DNA of 34,595 nucleotides, from contig JAEZCA010000028.1 in assembly GCA_023412665.1 (NCBI GenBank), positions 1-34,595 of the forward strand, read 5' to 3'. Each line of letters starts with the position of its first letter. Positions within the stretch are counted from its first letter, which is position 1. Under the pieces are notes generated by a model, which did no database searches, had not been told where the DNA came from, and saw only the letters and a program-made list of their open reading frames with translations. This document shows positions 1 to 7,598 of the stretch, in pieces. The position numbers were made by a program, and so were the translations under genes. This stretch comes from Bacillota bacterium (lineage in GTDB: Bacteria > Bacillota > Clostridia > Acetivibrionales > DTU013).

Positions 1-1143
1 TACGGGCGCTACGTAGTGCCAGGTGCAAAGGCTGCTGCTGATCTGCTTCTGGCCTATGAAGATTACAGTAAATTGTTCAATGACAGCGCCGGCATTCCTG
101 AAAGCGGCAACGGAATACCTGATGTGCTGGATGAGGTCAGATATGAACTGGAATGGATGCTCAAGATGCAGGATGAAAAATCCGGCGGAGTATACCATAA
201 GGTAACCGGTCTGAATTTTGAAGGTATGGTAATGCCTGAAAAAGTAACCGATGACCTTTACATAATGCCGATATCCAACTGTGCGACAGGCAGCTTTGCA
301 GCCGTTATGGCAATGTCTGCAAGGGTTTACAGCCAGTACGATGCAGCTTTCTCGAAGAAATGCCTTGCTGCAGCAAAAAGCGCTCTTGCATATATTGAAA
401 GCAACAAGAACAACGGAGGCTTTAAAAATCCGGGGGATGTGCTGACGGGCGAATATCCTGATGCAAATGATGCCGATGAGTATTTCTGGGCATTGAGTGA
501 GCTTTACAAGTCGACCGGTGATGCTGCTTACAGCAACAAGCTGGGCTCACTGGACATTTCTTCACTGGACAGCGGACTGGGCTGGGCTGCTGTAGATATT
601 TACGGGTGTTATGCGTATCTGACATCTAAAAACCAGGACGCTGGCCTGACTAAGAAAATCAACGAAAAATTTAATACTTACATTGCTTCTGTAGAGCGGA
701 ATGTAAAAAATGACGGATACTTCTCCTCCATGGGCGAAGTCTATCCGTGGGGAAGCAACATGACCCTTGCTAACAATGGTATGGCTATTTTGATGGCAAA
801 CAAGATTTCTGGTAAAGAAACTGATTTTGCAAAGAAACAGTTGGATTACCTGTTGGGCGCTAACTCGACCTCCTACTGCTTCGTGACCGGATACGGTACG
901 CTTTCGCCGGATAGTACACATCACAGACCATCGGAGGCACTCGGAAAGACTATGATGGGTATGCTGGTGGGCGGTGCGAATTCCAACCTTGAGGATCCGT
1001 ATGCAAAGAACGTGCTTGCCGGCAAGCCTGCCGCAAAATGCTATGCTGACAGCTCACAGAGCTATTCCTGCAATGAGATAACGATTTACTGGAATTCACC
1101 TCTTGTATATCTGTTAGCTGGTTTGCAGGCTGAGAAGCAGTAG
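1..1143 (+). CDS. GH9 endoglucanase, C-terminal part (5' end outside window)
   Basis: The reading frame is open from base 1, so the true start and N-terminal modules lie outside the window. The first visible residues, YGRYVVPGAK, match the GH9 segment just after the catalytic aspartate motif (DAGDYG), so the nucleophile-side aspartates are cut off. Still visible are the GH9 histidine motif HHRPSE (visible residues 307-312) and the general-acid glutamate in CNEITIYWNSP (E359), near the usual end of an (alpha/alpha)6 barrel. GH9 enzymes hydrolyse beta-1,4-glucan, normally outside the cell. The protein stops directly after the barrel (LAGLQAEKQ), so there is no C-terminal dockerin or carbohydrate-binding module; N-terminal modules cannot be judged. 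A hairpin terminator follows 30 bp later. Family assignment is secure; whether the substrate is cellulose or another beta-glucan is not. Confidence 0.9.
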   Translation, partial: YGRYVVPGAKAAADLLLAYEDYSKLFNDSAGIPESGNGIPDVLDEVRYELEWMLKMQDEKSGGVYHKVTGLNFEGMVMPEKVTDDLYIMPISNCATGSFAAVMAMSARVYSQYDAAFSKKCLAAAKSALAYIESNKNNGGFKNPGDVLTGEYPDANDADEYFWALSELYKSTGDAAYSNKLGSLDISSLDSGLGWAAVDIYGCYAYLTSKNQDAGLTKKINEKFNTYIASVERNVKNDGYFSSMGEVYPWGSNMTLANNGMAILMANKISGKETDFAKKQLDYLLGANSTSYCFVTGYGTLSPDSTHHRPSEALGKTMMGMLVGGANSNLEDPYAKNVLAGKPAAKCYADSSQSYSCNEITIYWNSPLVYLLAGLQAEKQ

Positions 1144-1172
1144 GTTGGCTAAAAGAATCAATTGTCTAAATA

Positions 1173-1208
1173 AAAGGCAGGATCCTCATTATCAAGGATC
1201 CTGCCTTT
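1173..1208. terminator. Bidirectional intrinsic terminator between GH9 and purH
   Basis: A perfect 14-bp inverted repeat (1173-1186 with 1195-1208) has an 8-nt loop and A-rich/T-rich flanks. It sits between two convergent genes and could end transcription from both sides. Confidence 0.85.
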
Positions 1209-1252
1209 AAAACATCTGTCTGCAGAGAAATTGGATTTGCCAAAATCTAATT

Positions 1253-2431
1253 CTAGTGGTGGAATAATCTAATACCCGTAAATGCCATTACCATGCCATA
1301 CCTGTCACAGCACTCTATTACAAGGTCATCCCTGACAGAACCACCCGGTTGGGCGATATATTTCACTCCGCTCTTATGTGCTCTCTCAATGTTGTCTGAA
1401 AACGGGAAGAACGCATCCGATCCAAGTGTTACATCCCGCATGTTCTCAAGCCATGCTTTTTTAGCATCTCTTGAGAACACTTCGGGTCTGACCTTGAATC
1501 GCTTCTGCCATTCACCGTCCCTGAGAACATCCTCATACTCATCGCCGATATATACATCTATGGTATTATCACGGTCTGCCCTTCCGAGAGAATCAACGAA
1601 TTGAAGGCCCAGGACCTGGGGCGACTGGCGGAGAAACCAATTGTCCGCCTTGCTGCCTGCCAGTCTGGTACAGTGGATCCTCGACTGCTGGCCTGCACCT
1701 ATGCCGATTGCCTGACCATCCTTTACATAGCACACGGAATTTGATTGTGTATATTTCAGCGTTATCAGAGCTATTTTCATATCTGTCAGCGCGCTGTCGG
1801 GTATATCCTTATTTGCTGTTACAATGTTTGAAAGAAGTCCGCTGTTTATATCGAGCTCATTACGGCCTTGTTCAAAGGTGATTCCATATACCTGCTTCCT
1901 TTCGATGGGGTCGGGAGTGTATTGAGGATCGATCTCTATCACGTTGTAATTGCCGCCCTTCTTGGACTTAAGTATCTCAAGGGCCTCTTTTGTGTATCCA
2001 GGTGCGATCACGCCGTCGGACACTTCTCTTTTTATCAGTCTTGCCGTATCCGCATCGCATACATCCGAAAGTGATACAAAGTCACCAAAGGATGACATTC
2101 TGTCAGCGCCTCTGGCTCTTGCATAGGCGCATGCCAGCGGAGATAATTCTCCAAGGTCATCCACCCAGTAGATCCTGGCAAGGGTATCGGTCAATGGGAG
2201 CCCGACAGCAGCGCCGGCCGGCGATACATGCTTGAAGGATGTCGCAGACGGCAGGCCTGTCGCAGCTTTCAGCTCCTTCACCAGCTGCCAGCCGTTGAAG
2301 GCATCGAGGAAGTTGATATACCCGGGTTTTCCGTTCAGGACCTTTACAGGCAGCTCGCCGCCGCCGGCCATATAGATCCTGGATGGCTTTTGATTGGGAT
2401 TGCAGCCGTACTTCAGTTCCATTTCGTTCAT
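1253..2431 (-). CDS. purH: AICAR transformylase, stand-alone (PurH transformylase domain only)
   Basis: This 392-residue protein is the phosphoribosylaminoimidazolecarboxamide formyltransferase part of PurH without the N-terminal IMP cyclohydrolase domain. It formylates AICAR (ZMP) with 10-formyl-tetrahydrofolate in the penultimate step of IMP synthesis. Visible family motifs are MELKYGCNPNQKPS at the start, the catalytic Lys-His segment SFKHVSPAGAAVG, GIGAGQQSRIHCTRLAG, and DAFFPFSDNIERAHKSGVKYIAQPGGSVRDD near the end. I place the start at the ATG at 2431 because AGAGGTG lies just upstream; an in-frame ATG at 2455 would overlap the upstream gene. It is the second gene after the cyclohydrolase, 16 bp apart, and both lie downstream of a ZTP riboswitch. 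The missing activity is supplied by that neighbour. Confidence 0.93.
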   Translation of the reverse strand: MNEMELKYGCNPNQKPSRIYMAGGGELPVKVLNGKPGYINFLDAFNGWQLVKELKAATGLPSATSFKHVSPAGAAVGLPLTDTLARIYWVDDLGELSPLACAYARARGADRMSSFGDFVSLSDVCDADTARLIKREVSDGVIAPGYTKEALEILKSKKGGNYNVIEIDPQYTPDPIERKQVYGITFEQGRNELDINSGLLSNIVTANKDIPDSALTDMKIALITLKYTQSNSVCYVKDGQAIGIGAGQQSRIHCTRLAGSKADNWFLRQSPQVLGLQFVDSLGRADRDNTIDVYIGDEYEDVLRDGEWQKRFKVRPEVFSRDAKKAWLENMRDVTLGSDAFFPFSDNIERAHKSGVKYIAQPGGSVRDDLVIECCDRYGMVMAFTGIRLFHH

Positions 2432-2447
2432 AACGCACCTCTGATAT

Positions 2448-3161
2448 TTATACATTTTTATTCATTATTCTGGTTTCATACCTGCCTGCAGCAATATCGA
2501 TGAACCTGACAAATAATGAGACCTTGTTTTCATCGTTAAGGCTGTTCCATATCATACTGGTAAAGTCATCGATGTCACCTGATATGCCGATAAGCCTGGG
2601 CTCACCCTCAAAACTTGGCAGCGGCTCGCCGTCGTGCATATAGGTATGGATAAAATGTCCTTCTCCGGCAGCAGGGTTTTCATATGCGAAAGTGAAGCGG
2701 TTGCAGCTTTTGGGATTGCCATTGCTGCTTTTTAGAATTGACATGGCATAGTTGTAGCTGCCATTTTCAATATGCAATATGCCTGATATGCGGGGAGTGT
2801 AGTTGGGACCGTCCGGCTCGAACTCACGGCATCGTAAGGACTGCTCGAAGGTGAGCTGCTTGTCCATTCCAGCATAAATGGTGTCTGTCTGGTCACCGTT
2901 AGTTACTATTGTTTTATTTCCAAGCACTTTGACCGGGGCATAAATTATCAGACTCGGATCTGACAATTTTGATGGGTCAAAGGCCTGCGTGCGGATACCT
3001 TCTCCATCCCGGACAAACACTCTGTTTCTGCTGTTTGTGCTCCTTCCCATTATAAAATACGCTGTCACGGCCTGATTTCCATCCTGCGACTTGCCTATTA
3101 CTATTCCTCGGCCGGGATATGAGTTTGATCTGAGCTCCTGTTCAAGTGACATCATCTTCAT
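2448..3161 (-). CDS. purO: IMP cyclohydrolase, PurO type
   Basis: This 237-residue protein resembles the archaeal-type IMP cyclohydrolase (PurO family), which closes the ring of FAICAR to give IMP, the last step of de novo purine synthesis. The signature near the N terminus, YPGRGIVIGKSQDG followed by YFIMGRSTNSRNR, is typical, and the length fits a single-domain PurO. It does not resemble the MGS-like cyclohydrolase half of bifunctional PurH. The ATG at 3161 has AGGAGG (3169-3174) 7 nt upstream. It is the first gene after the ZTP riboswitch and is followed by stand-alone AICAR transformylase, so the pair recreates the two PurH activities from unrelated parts. Family call is strong; the enzymatic role is inferred from family and neighbour. 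Confidence 0.88.
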   Translation of the reverse strand: MKMMSLEQELRSNSYPGRGIVIGKSQDGNQAVTAYFIMGRSTNSRNRVFVRDGEGIRTQAFDPSKLSDPSLIIYAPVKVLGNKTIVTNGDQTDTIYAGMDKQLTFEQSLRCREFEPDGPNYTPRISGILHIENGSYNYAMSILKSSNGNPKSCNRFTFAYENPAAGEGHFIHTYMHDGEPLPSFEGEPRLIGISGDIDDFTSMIWNSLNDENKVSLFVRFIDIAAGRYETRIMNKNV

Positions 3162-3187
3162 ATGACAACCTCCTGCACTATAAAAAT

Positions 3188-3309
3188 AAAAAAACGCCTG
3201 AACAAACTATTATGTTTGCCCAGACGGTCGGCTCGATGATATGTGCGCTCCCTGCAGGTCAACCTGCCACATCCAGGTATTCGGATGCTTTCCGTCAGTT
3301 GCGCAGCCC
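3188..3309 (-). ncRNA. ZTP (pfl) riboswitch with overlapping intrinsic terminator
   Basis: On the minus strand the leader of purO-purH begins with GGGCUGCGCAACUGACGG (3309-3292) and ends its aptamer with GCCGACCGUCUGGGC, the conserved 3' half of the pfl motif that binds ZMP/ZTP. The aptamer spans about 3309-3216. Its conserved CGUCUGGGCAAAC (3226-3214) is also the left arm of a 13-bp terminator hairpin (right arm 3207-3195) followed by seven U (3194-3188). Aptamer closure and terminator therefore exclude each other. Known logic of the class: ZTP accumulates when 10-formyl-folate is short, stabilises the aptamer and lets transcription reach the folate-dependent purine genes. Both downstream genes fit this logic exactly. 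Confidence 0.92.
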
Positions 3310-3317
3310 ATACATTT

Positions 3318-3346
3318 AATTTACATTATTGATAAATAAATTTCAA
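3318..3346 (-). promoter_or_regulatory. Probable sigma-A promoter of the riboswitch-purO-purH unit
   Basis: On the minus strand there is TTGAAA (3346-3341), a 17-nt spacer, and TAAATT (3323-3318). The predicted start falls a few bases before the first conserved G of the riboswitch, which supports the assignment. Confidence 0.6.
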
Positions 3347-3414
3347 GCTTTTTTATCACAGTTTTGATATCTGCCTTTATTACACCTGTTAAACAAATTA
3401 ACATAAAATTTTCC

Positions 3415-3443
3415 TTGACAATTTTTACATTATTAAGTAGGAT
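3415..3443 (+). promoter_or_regulatory. Probable sigma-A promoter of the DUF805 gene
   Basis: Perfect TTGACA (3415-3420), 17-nt spacer, then TAGGAT (3438-3443). It is divergent from the purine promoter 70 bp away; the region between is AT-rich and otherwise empty. Confidence 0.65.
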
Positions 3444-3493
3444 TATAAGAAATAATTGTTGGAAAATTCGTATGAATTTAAGGGGGATGAAGT

Positions 3494-3844
3494 ATGAGTT
3501 GGTTTTTGGCAGTTCTTCAGAAGTATGCTGTATTTTCCGGTCGTGCAAGACGTCAGGAGTATTGGATGTATGTCCTGTTCTATGCTATTTTTAGTGTTGC
3601 TGCAAACATAATCGATGCTATTTTGGGGACTTATCTCATTGTTCCACTGTTTAGCCTGGCCCTGCTGGTACCAACCCTTGCAGTAGCTGTCAGAAGACTG
3701 CACGATATCGGCAAATCAGGCCCATGGATCTTTATATCCTTAATTCCGCTTATCGGAAGCATATGGCTGATCATCCTTTTAGCAAAAGAAGGAGACCATG
3801 GATCAAACAACTATGGTTCGGATCCAAAGGAAAGCTCTTTTTAA
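3494..3844 (+). CDS. DUF805 family inner-membrane protein
   Basis: This 116-residue protein matches the DUF805 (YhaH-like) family: a short N-terminal segment ending in YAVFSGRARRQEYWMY, then three to four hydrophobic segments, with the conserved VRRLHDIGKSGPW motif before the last ones. The family is widespread in bacterial membranes and has no established biochemical function. AGGGGG about 7 nt upstream supports the ATG at 3494. It has its own promoter and a terminator directly downstream, so it is probably a single-gene unit. The tail (GDHGSNNYGSDPKE) is the usual polar end of this family. Confidence 0.85.
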   Translation: MSWFLAVLQKYAVFSGRARRQEYWMYVLFYAIFSVAANIIDAILGTYLIVPLFSLALLVPTLAVAVRRLHDIGKSGPWIFISLIPLIGSIWLIILLAKEGDHGSNNYGSDPKESSF

Positions 3845-3871
3845 TCCAAACAGACAATAAAAAGTTTACAG

Positions 3872-3899
3872 AAAGGCTGCAATAATTGCAGCCTTTTTT
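3872..3899 (+). terminator. Intrinsic terminator of the DUF805 gene
   Basis: Perfect 8-bp stem GGCTGCAA/TTGCAGCC (3875-3893) with a short loop, followed by a T tract. Confidence 0.9.
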
Positions 3900-3910
3900 C
3901 TTACCCGATG

Positions 3911-3954
3911 CTTAATTTAATATGGAAATATATGACTAAGTATGATAAATTAAG
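3911..3954. repeat. 9-bp inverted repeat upstream of prsW
   Basis: CTTAATTTA (3911-3919) and TAAATTAAG (3946-3954) are perfect inverted copies 26 bp apart, about 55 bp before prsW. It may be an operator or part of a leader hairpin; the sequence is AT-rich, so chance is possible. Confidence 0.35.
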
Positions 3955-4008
3955 TTAAGCATGAATAATCAGAATTAAAAAAGAAAATTGTCGAAAGGGT
4001 TTGATTGA

Positions 4009-4716
4009 ATGTATCTTTTAGCACTGGCTATTGCACCCTCCATAGCAATATTGGTATTTATTTATACCAAGGATAAATATGATAAGGAACCGATGAAATT
4101 CCTGCTGCTGCTTTTTGGACTTGGCTGTCTGACTGTTATTCCCGCGTGCATCCTGGAACTGATCATACAGGGGGTGGCAGGCTTTGACGAATCTTTGCCG
4201 AGTGTGTTTCTGGAAGCTTTCTTTGGAGTAGCTCTGATAGAAGAGGGTGTCAAGTACTTTGTCATGAGAACTGCGGCAGGAAAACGCTGTAGACATTTTA
4301 ACCAGATGTTTGATGGTATCGTATATTCTGTATATATTTCGCTGGGTTTTGCAACTATAGAAAATATACTATACGTTTTGCAGAATGGATTTACTACCGG
4401 CGTTATGAGAGCCCTCACAGCCGTGCCTTGTCATGCGATCACCGCTGTAGCCATGGGATACTATCTGGGTATAGGCAAATTCCGGGTGGACAGCCGGGAC
4501 AGGAATAAATACATGGCATTGGGCCTGATTGTGCCGGTGATATTGCACGGCATATATGATTTTCTTGTTCTTTCCGGCAATACGATCCTTGTATTGATTT
4601 GTATTCCATTTATAGTATTTATGTATATTTTCGCATTTAAAAAAATAAAGAAGCTTGCGGCATACAATCATATGGTCAGGGATGAGGAAACCGGAAAGAT
4701 CACCGATCTTTCGTGA
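4009..4716 (+). CDS. prsW: PrsW family intramembrane metalloprotease
   Basis: This 235-residue polytopic membrane protein has the PrsW signature residues: E78-E79 with K82 (ALIEEGVKYF), E118-N119 (FATIENILYV), H142 (AVPCHAITAVAMGYY) and H180 with D184 (VILHGIYDF). In Bacillus subtilis PrsW makes the first cut in an anti-sigma factor (RsiW) during stress signalling. No sigma/anti-sigma pair is visible in this window, so the substrate here is unknown. The ATG at 4009 has a purine-rich GAAAGGG upstream. A perfect 8-bp hairpin (4694-4701 with 4705-4712) overlaps the last codons and stop, but the T run comes 12 nt later, so it is at best a weak terminator. Confidence 0.88.
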   Translation: MYLLALAIAPSIAILVFIYTKDKYDKEPMKFLLLLFGLGCLTVIPACILELIIQGVAGFDESLPSVFLEAFFGVALIEEGVKYFVMRTAAGKRCRHFNQMFDGIVYSVYISLGFATIENILYVLQNGFTTGVMRALTAVPCHAITAVAMGYYLGIGKFRVDSRDRNKYMALGLIVPVILHGIYDFLVLSGNTILVLICIPFIVFMYIFAFKKIKKLAAYNHMVRDEETGKITDLS

Positions 4717-4731
4717 ATTGTAATTTTTTCG

Positions 4732-4812
4732 CCTTTGCTGCTCCTGACAAATACTGTAATTTGTTTGAAGCCTGACTTGCTGGTAATATATATATATATC
4801 GACAGCAAAGGA
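4732..4812 (+). promoter_or_regulatory. Leader that can sequester the ribosome binding site of the GTPase-nuclease gene
   Basis: CCTTTGCTG (4732-4740) and CAGCAAAGG (4803-4811) are perfectly complementary over 9 bp. The right arm contains the Shine-Dalgarno AAAGGA (4807-4812) of the gene starting at 4820. Read-through from prsW, or any start before 4732, would give an RNA able to hide the binding site. A TTGAAG...TATATA pair lies between the arms; a start from it would lack the left arm. Confidence 0.45.
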
Positions 4813-4819
4813 TTTGATT

Positions 4820-7495
4820 ATGAAGTCACTTGTCATAGGAATACTGGCACATGTGGATGCCGGCAAGACAACCTTATCAGAGAGCCTGCTCTATTTGAGC
4901 GGCAGGATCCGCAAGTTGGGAAGGGTGGACAACGGGGACGCCTATCTTGATAACTATGAGCTTGAAAGAGCCAGGGGCATCACGATTTTTTCCAAGCAGG
5001 CGGTTTTTGAATCTGCGGACACACGGATCACACTGCTGGATACGCCCGGTCATGTCGATTTTTCAGCCGAAATGGAAAGAACGCTCCAGGTGCTGGATTA
5101 TGCCATTGTAGTAATAAGCGGGGCAGACGGTGTCCAGGGACATTCCAGAACCTTGTGGCACTTGCTTTCTCTCTATCAGATCCCTGTATTTATATTCATC
5201 AACAAAATGGATCAGAACGGTACCAATAAAGAAGCAATAATGAGGCAATTGAAAAAACAGCTGGACGACAGGTGCATCGAATTTGCTCAGGATGAAACTG
5301 AGCAATTCCGTGATCAGCTGGCCATGTGTGATGAGATCTTGATGGAAGCCTACCTCGATAAGGGACACATCGAGATCGGTCTTGTCAAAGAAGCGATAAA
5401 GGCACGCAGTATATTTCCGTGCTTTTTTGGTTCCGCTTTAAAGCTCGAAGGTGTGGAGGAATTCCTGCAGAGCTTGGTAATGTATTCGGATATGCCTTCA
5501 TATCAGGAGGAATTCGGTGCAAAGATTTTTAAGATAAGCAGGGATGACCAGGGAAATCGCCTTACTCATATAAAGATAACCGGCGGAAGCCTCAGGGTGA
5601 GAGATACCTTGGGCAATGGTTCCCGGGAGGAGAAGGTCAATCAGATAAGAGTCTATTCGGGGCAAAAATTCGAAACGGTAAATGAGGCGCATGCAGGGAC
5701 GGTATGTGCGGTGACCGGACCTACCCGGACCAGGCCCGGAGAAGGGCTGGGGGCGGAGGAGGCCTCAAGCGCACCTGTGCTGGAGCCTGTGCTGTCATAT
5801 CAGATCATACTGCCCGAGGGCTGTGATCCAAGGGTTATGCTTCCAAAGCTCCGTCAGATCGAGGAAGAGGAACCGGAGCTGCGCATTGTCTGGGATGAAT
5901 ACCTTGATGAAATCAGAGTGCAGATAATGGGCGAGGTACAGAAGGAAATACTGCAAAGCATCATACAAAGCAGGTTTGGTATTGATATTTCCTTCGGAAC
6001 AGGAAGGATACTATATAAGGAGACCATTGCCAATACGGTGGAGGGAGTTGGGCATTTTGAACCGCTGAGGCATTATGCGGAGGTGCATCTGCTGATGGAG
6101 CCGGAGGTGCCTGGAAGCGGCCTTCGTTTCGCAGTGGACTGCAGTGACGACGTATTGGCGAAAAGCTGGAAGAATCTGATTCAGTCCCATCTGGAGGAGA
6201 AGGTGCATAAAGGGGTCCTCACAGGCTCTGCAATAACGGATATGAAAATCACTTTGGTCTCCGGCAAAGCCCACAACAAGCATACGGAAGGCGGGGACTT
6301 CAGGGAGGCGACGTACAGGGCTGTGCGCCAGGGCTTGATGGAAGCGCAGTCCGTATTGCTGGAGCCCTTCTACTCTTTTCGCCTCGAACTGCCCGATAAT
6401 CTTATTGGACGAGCAATGTCCGACATTGAAAAAATGTCGGGCACATGTCATGTCACTGAGATAACAGATGAGACTGCGGTACTTGAGGGGAGCGCGCCCA
6501 CAGCTGCCATGAAAAACTACCAAAGTGATGTAGCAGCATATTCAAAGGGCCTGGGCAGGCTATTTTGCAGTTTGATGGGATACAGGCCCTGCCATAATAC
6601 CGAAGAAGTTGTGGAGATGATAGGATACGACCCTGAAAGAGATACTGCAAATCCTGCATGGTCGGTATTTTGTGAAAATGGCGCAAGCTTTCCGGTCAAC
6701 TGGGACAGAGTAAAGGACTATATGCATGTGGAAAGCTGCTTCAGCAAGAACAGTTATTTTACTGAGAAGACGCCGGATAAAAGGGATCCCTATAAAGATG
6801 AGGAGGGATGGATCGACTCCGAGGAGGTCGACAGGATCTTCAAGCGTACCTTTTTCGCCAATCAGGGGAAGAAAACCGTATGGAAAAAGCGCAAAGCGGC
6901 AGCCGGAAGCTATCATTCGCCGTCCCCGGCCTATCCCCACAGATCCGGGGAAACCGGGAAAATCGCAGCAGCCAAAAATGAATATCTGCTTGTGGATGGT
7001 TACAATATTATCTTTGCATGGCCCGAGCTCAAGGAGCTTGCCGAAGAGAACATGGACGGGGCCAGATCAAAGCTGATTGACTATCTCAGCAAGTATCAGC
7101 ACTTCAGAAAATGCCGTATTATTGTCGTATTTGATGCATACCGAGTTCTTGGTCATAACGAGGAGATGATCGATTTTGGCAATGTTTTTGTTGTTTTCAC
7201 AAGGGAAGCCCAGACAGCCGATCACTTTATCGAAAAATTCGCCCACAGCAACAAGGATAAATATGACATAACAGTAGCGACCTCGGACGGCCTGCAGCAG
7301 ATAATAATAAGAGGCGCAGGCTGCGCCGTCCTGTCAGCCAGAGAACTGAAGGAAGAGGTTATCAGCGCTGATCGGAAAATAATGCAGGCATATCATGAAA
7401 AACAGCAGCCTGAACGTAATTATCTCGGAGATGCGCTGTCCGATGAGAAAAAGCAGCAGATCGAAGAAATCACCAAGGATGAACATTCATCCTGA
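4820..7495 (+). CDS. Tet(M)-like ribosomal GTPase fused to a Rae1/YacP-type NYN endonuclease
   Basis: This 891-residue protein begins as a translational GTPase of the ribosomal-protection class: P loop AHVDAGKTT (10-18), RGIT (51-54), DTPGH (74-78), NKMD (128-131), then EF-G-like domains II-V to about residue 600. The loop that carries YSP in Tet(M) instead reads GKAHNKHTEGGDFR (about 481-495), so drug protection should not be assumed. A charged linker (about 600-718) leads to a YacP/Rae1 domain (about 720-870): NEYLLVDGYNIIFAWPEL with D726, then IVVFDAYRV, FTREAQTADHFIEK and VATSDGLQQ, giving the acidic residues of NYN nucleases. Rae1 is a known ribosome-dependent A-site mRNA endonuclease. 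I start at ATG 4820 (AAAGGA 7 nt upstream) rather than the in-frame TTG at 4814. Confidence 0.88.
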   Translation: MKSLVIGILAHVDAGKTTLSESLLYLSGRIRKLGRVDNGDAYLDNYELERARGITIFSKQAVFESADTRITLLDTPGHVDFSAEMERTLQVLDYAIVVISGADGVQGHSRTLWHLLSLYQIPVFIFINKMDQNGTNKEAIMRQLKKQLDDRCIEFAQDETEQFRDQLAMCDEILMEAYLDKGHIEIGLVKEAIKARSIFPCFFGSALKLEGVEEFLQSLVMYSDMPSYQEEFGAKIFKISRDDQGNRLTHIKITGGSLRVRDTLGNGSREEKVNQIRVYSGQKFETVNEAHAGTVCAVTGPTRTRPGEGLGAEEASSAPVLEPVLSYQIILPEGCDPRVMLPKLRQIEEEEPELRIVWDEYLDEIRVQIMGEVQKEILQSIIQSRFGIDISFGTGRILYKETIANTVEGVGHFEPLRHYAEVHLLMEPEVPGSGLRFAVDCSDDVLAKSWKNLIQSHLEEKVHKGVLTGSAITDMKITLVSGKAHNKHTEGGDFREATYRAVRQGLMEAQSVLLEPFYSFRLELPDNLIGRAMSDIEKMSGTCHVTEITDETAVLEGSAPTAAMKNYQSDVAAYSKGLGRLFCSLMGYRPCHNTEEVVEMIGYDPERDTANPAWSVFCENGASFPVNWDRVKDYMHVESCFSKNSYFTEKTPDKRDPYKDEEGWIDSEEVDRIFKRTFFANQGKKTVWKKRKAAAGSYHSPSPAYPHRSGETGKIAAAKNEYLLVDGYNIIFAWPELKELAEENMDGARSKLIDYLSKYQHFRKCRIIVVFDAYRVLGHNEEMIDFGNVFVVFTREAQTADHFIEKFAHSNKDKYDITVATSDGLQQIIIRGAGCAVLSARELKEEVISADRKIMQAYHEKQQPERNYLGDALSDEKKQQIEEITKDEHSS

Positions 7496-7535
7496 ACAAG
7501 GAACAAAAGCATCAGTGCAGGGTGGTATGGACTTA

Positions 7536-7564
7536 TTGACAGATATACTAATTATCGGTAATCT
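7536..7564 (+). promoter_or_regulatory. Possible promoter of the TIR-WD40 gene
   Basis: Perfect TTGACA (7536-7541) with a 17-nt spacer to TAATCT (7559-7564), a weak -10. It lies 35 bp before the TIR gene. Confidence 0.4.
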
Positions 7565-7598
7565 ATTATTTAAATAGATGTATTAGCGGGGTGTTTTC

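Noticed and set aside
562..924. 120-codon minus-strand open frame inside the GH9 gene
   Set aside because: It is antisense to a well-conserved catalytic domain, has no ribosome binding site and no recognisable family.
4820..7495. Plain tetracycline-resistance gene
   Set aside because: The Tet(M) YSP loop is absent and a nuclease domain is attached; resistance is not supported by sequence alone.
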